Shown here: positions 59,390 through 64,000 of the stretch, piece by piece | Numbering within the stretch: the first letter of the stretch is position 1 | How the letters are laid out: each line of letters opens with the position of its first letter | Made by a program: the position numbers and the translations under genes | Assembly (NCBI GenBank): GCA_030549335.1 | Contig: CM060197.1 | Location: forward strand, 45,039,654-45,103,653 | DNA from: Pontederia crassipes | Taxonomy: Eukaryota; Streptophyta; Magnoliopsida; Commelinales; Pontederiaceae | DNA: 64,000 bases | Direction: 5' to 3' | Notes under the pieces: generated by a model | Seen by the model: only the letters and a program-made list of their open reading frames with translations | Told to the model about the DNA's origin: nothing | The model's database searches: none

Positions 59390-61155
59390 GGACATCTTTA
59401 TAACTTTCAATTTTTTCATAGCTATTGTCTTTGAAAAATAATCATTTTGTACCTTTTAAAAATGTGTGAACGTTCATCTTATAAATTTTGGACAGTTGTG
59501 CCTATCATAGAAGGTTTAAACATTAAGAAGTTTAGGCCGGACATCTCTGAATGATAGACGAGATCTTTAAGGACTTTGATTGCTTCTAGATTCCAAAAAT
59601 AACTATGATGCTACAAGATAGAATTGGATCCCATCTCATACCTGGACTTCACTTTTTTTTTTTACATGGACTTCACTTTTTTTTAACAAAAATCTCGTTA
59701 TTGTGCACTTTTGGACATCCAAGCTCTAGATTCAAAGCTTGAGGTTCGGAGATTCGAACTTTTTTCATGGGCATTCAAACTTTTGTCATAAAAATGTACA
59801 CTATTTTAGATATAACTTTTTGCATAGATATTCTAAAACATAACTTTTTTATTTTTTGAACAATAAATAAAATTATTTATAACTTTCATATTCGATATCT
59901 AATCACAATCTACAAATTAAAATTTATTGGACCACCATTTTTTTAACATAATTTTTTTGTGACTTTCCAAATGAAATGATTCTTGATTCTTTAAAAAAAA
60001 CTAAAGAATTATTTAAAATATTCATATTCATCTCTCAGTCCAAATTTAATGAGAACATACACAAATATTAATCAAATTTTAAGTGCATAAAATTATTTAT
60101 TCCAAATTAGATTTTTTTTACATGTCAAATTGATAGTTCTAAATACTCGAATTCACTATCATCAAAATCTAATCAATAAGGACATAAAGCTTGTGTTGCA
60201 ATATTTGTTAGTTACAAAGCAAAAAAGATAATTAACAAAACAATTTCAAAATGAAATATCAAATTCTAAATAATTATAAGATTATGTGGCCATTTTGTGC
60301 ATTTATTTCCTAACCTACAAATATTGCTTTGTAATGTTTGTTATATAGCTCAAATATCTTGAAAGAAATTATTAGGGTGCTTCCAAACATACCACCCCAC
60401 CCAATCAACTTGACATAATTCAAAAAGGTTGGGATCAAATCTGATCCGATCGAGACGAAAATTTTGGACTGGAATTATAACCCATTTGGCCTAAAATATT
60501 AAGAATAAGTAAATTATTTTAGTTATTATTATATTTAATCTTATCTGTTTTGATTATTATCTTTTATGTTATTTTAAAACTTATGTTCATTTTAAAATTG
60601 ATTTAAGTATTAAAGAGATTAAACTCAACTTGACCTCGCTCCGATCCAATGATTGATCTGACCAAACTTTTTTGAGTTTGACATATTTATCAAATTTATT
60701 TTTTGAGTTTGACTAGCTAAAATATGTCGAATAGTGGAATAAATCGAAAAAAAAGTCATTAGAAATCGATGGGACGAGGTATGTTAAATTTAGGATGGTA
60801 AGAACAAATTACCAAGTTTTTACTTTCTACCATGTTCACGTGCATAAAAAAATAAATTAGGTGATTTATGAAAATTCCATAATTTCGACCATTTGATTAG
60901 AGAATATTTTTTAAAGAATAATAAATTTTATTTTTAAGAATATAATATTATAATATTTTATTATAAATAGTTCAAATTTATTATTATAATAATAATTATA
61001 ATATAATACAATATAGTTAAATATCAAAAATGAAAAATATGAAAAGGCATTAGAATAGAGATACTCTTTGGATGAGAATAAATAGTGGTTTTGCGTATTT
61101 GTACGTGATTCATCCAAAATGAACTTTGACTAACTTATTTCTATTTTCATCACAT
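59390..61155. other. AT-rich intergenic DNA
   Basis: No gene, RNA or repeat boundary was recognised. A GATCCGATC-containing patch (60430-60480) has counterparts near 62950-63310 but is too short to classify. Confidence 0.45.
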
Positions 61156-61571
61156 TTAATTATAGGATTTTTTTTTCCTCGCGCGCCTCTGAATTATGAA
61201 CTTTTTTCGCATCTCCCAACGACTTTAAAATATTTCGTGAACCTCCCCTGAACTATGCCGTCTTTTTCACTTAGGTCCATTCGCAATGTCTGTTTAACTT
61301 TATCATTATTTTTTTATTTTTTTGAATTATAAAATGACAAATGCTCTCATGACATTTAGATAAGTGAGCTTAAAATAAAAAAAATATTCCCCCAGCTCGC
61401 CGGCACACTAGGACATTGCCGGCGGCTCTCCCCCAACCATCTCGCCTGTGAGGTTGCGGGGGACAACGCCCACCGACCCCCACCATCTCACCAGCGAGAT
61501 GTGGGGGAGGGGCGCATTGCCCCTCGACCTCATTGGTGAGGTCGCAAGGGGGGCGATGCTCCCCTTGGGCT

Positions 61572-62229
61572 CCTAACGTTCGTCGGGAACAACTCCACAC
61601 AGTACACATATAGGACATTGAACGCTATGAATCCGTAGGCCTCCACGGTCAGCTGTGCCCAATTGCCTCTGGGGTTCGTCATGGCTGTGGAGAACATGAT
61701 GCAAAGGATGCACACGAGGCCTGCACCGCATGTGGATGATGAGAAGAGCACCGGTGAGGTCGCAAGGGGGGCGACGCCCCCCTTGACCTCGGCACCAATG
61801 TCGCAAGGGGTACGACACCCCCTCGTGCGCGCCGATGAGCTCGCAAGGGGGGTGACGCCCCCCTCGACTTCGCCGGCAATGTCACAAGGTGTATGACACA
61901 CCTCGTGCACATAGGTGAGGTCGCAAAGGGGGAAACGCCCCCCTCATGCGCACCGGCAAGGTCGGGGGGGGGGGGGGGACTAGACCTCGCTGGTGCTTGC
62001 TGCAGCATGGAGACCGTGAATCTCCTAACGTTCATCGGGAACAGCTCCATGCAGTACACATACAGGACGTCGAATGCCATGGATGCCTCCATGAAGCCGC
62101 AGGCCTCCATGGTCAGCTGCACCTAGTTGCCTCCGGGATTCGTCGTGGATGTGGAGAATAGGAAACAAAGGATGCACATGATGCCTGCACTGCACGCGGA
62201 CGATGAGAAGAGTGCCGACAAGGTCGCAA
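61572..62229 (-). repeat. Duplicated transporter fragment within the Pack-MULE
   Basis: Unit 1 (61572-61766) and unit 2 (62023-62229) align along their length (CCTAACGTTC(G/A)TCGGGAACA, then CAGTACACATA(T/C)AGGAC, GCAAAGGATGCACA, GATGAGAAGAG). Unit 2 has an extra ~24 bases. A further scrap of the distal part (TGCARCATGGAGAC) recurs at about 62310. Confidence 0.85.
61760..61960. repeat. GC-rich ~45-60-bp tandem repeat between the transporter fragments
   Basis: Units of the form GATGAGGTCGCAAGGGGGGCGACGCCCCCCT repeat about five times with substitutions. Related units also occur at 61500-61560 and 62210-62290. Each unit contains a GGGGGGCGACGCCCCCC-like perfect palindrome. Confidence 0.75.
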
Positions 62230-62576
62230 AGAGGAGTGATATCCCTCTCATGTGCGCTGATGAGGTTGAGGGGGGCGTTGCCCCCTTTGTGTGCGCCGAT
62301 GAGGTTGAGCTGCAACATGGAGACTGCGGAGTGCAGGGGTATTTTTAAATTTTCTATTATGTATTTTTAACACATCCAAACTTTGTGAGGGTATTTTGGT
62401 CATGTCATAATTAAAAAAATAAAAAATAATAGAAAAGTTAACAGACATTGACGAATGGATCTAAGTGGAAAAATCGGCCTAGTTCAAGGAGGTCCGCGGA
62501 ATATTTGAATGTCGTTGGTAGACGCAAAAATATTTATAGTTCAGGGGAGGTTAGAGGAAAAAAAACCTTAATTATA

Positions 62577-63340
62577 TTCTCGAGAATCAAACATTCGGGG
62601 TGGCACCTCTCCAACATGTAAAAGCTATGAAGTCATGGAATTGACTGTCAAAATGGGACGTCATCATCTCAGTGAATGATTATTCTTAATTTGTCATAGT
62701 TTATATATGATATTACCAAAAGTAATTGTCTCGAATCATTGTAAATATAAAAAATTATTGGAAGTTTCATCTGTTACTGTCAATATAAAAAAAATGAAAA
62801 CAAGCCATTCATTATAAAATTGACCCCAAGAGTATTCCATGGGTCAAAATAAATTTTGATTTGTTAATTGTTTTTTTTTTTGCCTTGACTGGTTCACTTA
62901 GACCAATTTTGGTTGGGACTAGTTCACTTAGGCTAGGGTTGAGCAAAGTCTGGATCGATCCGGTCAATCCAGACCGCACAGATCTGATTTTTCAAAAAAT
63001 ATTTTTGGTCCAAATATAAATTGGGCCGGGTTCGAGTCAAAGGAAATAAAAAATATTAACAATATTGATGTAGTTCAAATTATTTGATAAGTTGATCATG
63101 AATTGTTCATTTTGAAGTGTTAAAAAAAATTATTATCTTATTATATGTTAACACAATATTTTGATAAGTTGATATTATTTGGTTAAATTATGATTTAATT
63201 TTGCTAATTATCACAAGTTTTCTATATTTTATTTTGTACTCGGTCCCATTTTTTATTTTCTCGAACCGACCCAGGTCCAAATTTTTGGGACCCGACAGAA
63301 ATTGGGTTGGGACCGGATCAAGACGAATCCATCACCAAAC

Positions 63341-63429
<89 letters not shown>

Positions 63430-64000
63430 TATGAAACAATTCTTTGGATCAACAATCTAAATGTTAGCTTGTTCTTCTATTTTGTTTCCAAATTTACCTG
63501 TTTTGCTCAAAGTTATCATGTCGACAAACTTCTATTCCAATTGTTATCATCCCATAAATAAAGTAATAGATCAGAGTTACAAAAAAAAAAAAAGATCTTA
63601 CAACAAAAAAATGACCTTGCATGTTCTTATTGACGAATACATAAATGGAGATACTTCAAACGATCACATTTTTCTCAATATAATTATACATAATATATAT
63701 TAATTGCACAAAATATATAAAGTATACATAATACAAATGAAAGCTTGAATTCCATGCAATATCAGAGTGGACTACAATAATTTTTGTCGTATGGTGACAT
63801 TATTGACACTTTAGAAACTAAATACTGTTCTCACTACATATAGATAAAATTTAAAAAATATTAACGATATGTGAAAATAATAATTTTTTAAATAACAAGA
63901 ATGTCAACGTTTGTACTTATTATCTGCGGCCTGCAATAAGCCACGTCATCTATAAGTTGCAGGATTTTCGAAGTATCCATCTTCTTGATATAATCATCTT
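62577..64000. other. AT-rich intergenic DNA to window end
   Basis: No gene was recognised. Contains a long (ATT)n microsatellite (63341-63430). Confidence 0.5.
63341..63430. repeat. (ATT)n microsatellite
   Basis: Thirty near-perfect ATT units. Confidence 0.97.

Larger units (their letters stand above)
61165..62567. mobile_element. Pack-MULE carrying organic cation transporter fragments
   Basis: Flanked by the perfect 9-bp target duplication TTAATTATA (61156-61164 and 62568-62576), the Mutator hallmark. Inverted arms of about 180 bases: the left starts GGATTTTTTTTTCCTC and contains CCTCCCCTGAACTATG and CACTTAGGTCCATTCG; the right is the complement of the corresponding block ending CCTCTAACC.../GGTTTTTTTTCC. 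No transposase. The GC-rich cargo (about 61380-62340) contains, on the minus strand, two copies of a fragment resembling the C-terminal half of plant organic cation/carnitine transporters: FNVLYVYCVELFPTNVR in one, [27 protein letters not shown] in the other. Frames are broken and fragmentary, so no transporter can be made. Confidence 0.85.

Noticed and set aside
1-64000. CRISPR arrays, rRNA or tRNA genes
   Set aside because: The short repeats present are transposon-internal arrays and microsatellites without CRISPR-like spacing. No tRNA B-box with a credible cloverleaf was seen by eye. A dedicated tRNA scan could not be run.

Overview
This is an AT-rich nuclear segment from a flowering plant. 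Three host gene families point to a plant, and probably a eudicot: the Paf1-complex subunit LEO1/VIP4, a GPI-anchored X8-domain (plasmodesmata callose-binding type) protein, and a small secreted S-protein homologue. The repeats agree: Ty1/copia and Ty3/gypsy LTR fossils primed by initiator-Met tRNA, Helitrons, CACTA elements with CACTACAAGAAAA ends, and long-TIR MULE-like elements. I cannot name the species.

Layout. 1-5.5 kb: a minus-strand copia fossil beside a scrap of an older plus-strand copia. 5.9-7.2 kb: a Helitron with both termini. 7.3-9.8 kb: a 2.5-kb solo LTR with perfect 5-bp target duplications and two internal tandem arrays. 10.1-10.8 kb: a MITE. 12.6-19.1 kb: a nest of two minus-strand Helitrons and one complete non-autonomous CACTA element. 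19.5-27.6 kb: a structurally whole but decayed chromovirus-type gypsy element with 1.87-kb LTRs. 27.9-30.2 kb: another Helitron.

The gene-bearing part starts at about 30.6 kb. LEO1/VIP4 (30.88-40.23 kb) can be followed through 11 exons to a 622-residue product; its introns hold a hairpin MITE and a 5'-truncated RTE LINE with a 16-bp target duplication. Next comes a decayed 3' half of a TPRA1/CAND2-type seven-transmembrane receptor gene (43.07-44.68 kb). Then a four-exon gene for an X8-domain protein of 168 residues (47.34-48.67 kb), and after a repeat-rich interval an intronless S-protein homologue on the minus strand (55.31-55.78 kb).

56-64 kb is again mobile DNA: a second solo LTR and three long-TIR MULE-like elements. 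The clearest (61.17-62.57 kb) has a perfect 9-bp target duplication and carries two copies of an organic cation transporter fragment, so it is a Pack-MULE. The three intact genes do not form a pathway; they act in transcription elongation, at the cell wall/plasmodesmata and in secretion. I found no evidence for an undescribed multi-gene system. The most novel material is the transposon biology: duplicated gene capture, Helitrons sharing a 5' end but not 3' ends, and palindromic GTCGAC arrays in LTRs.
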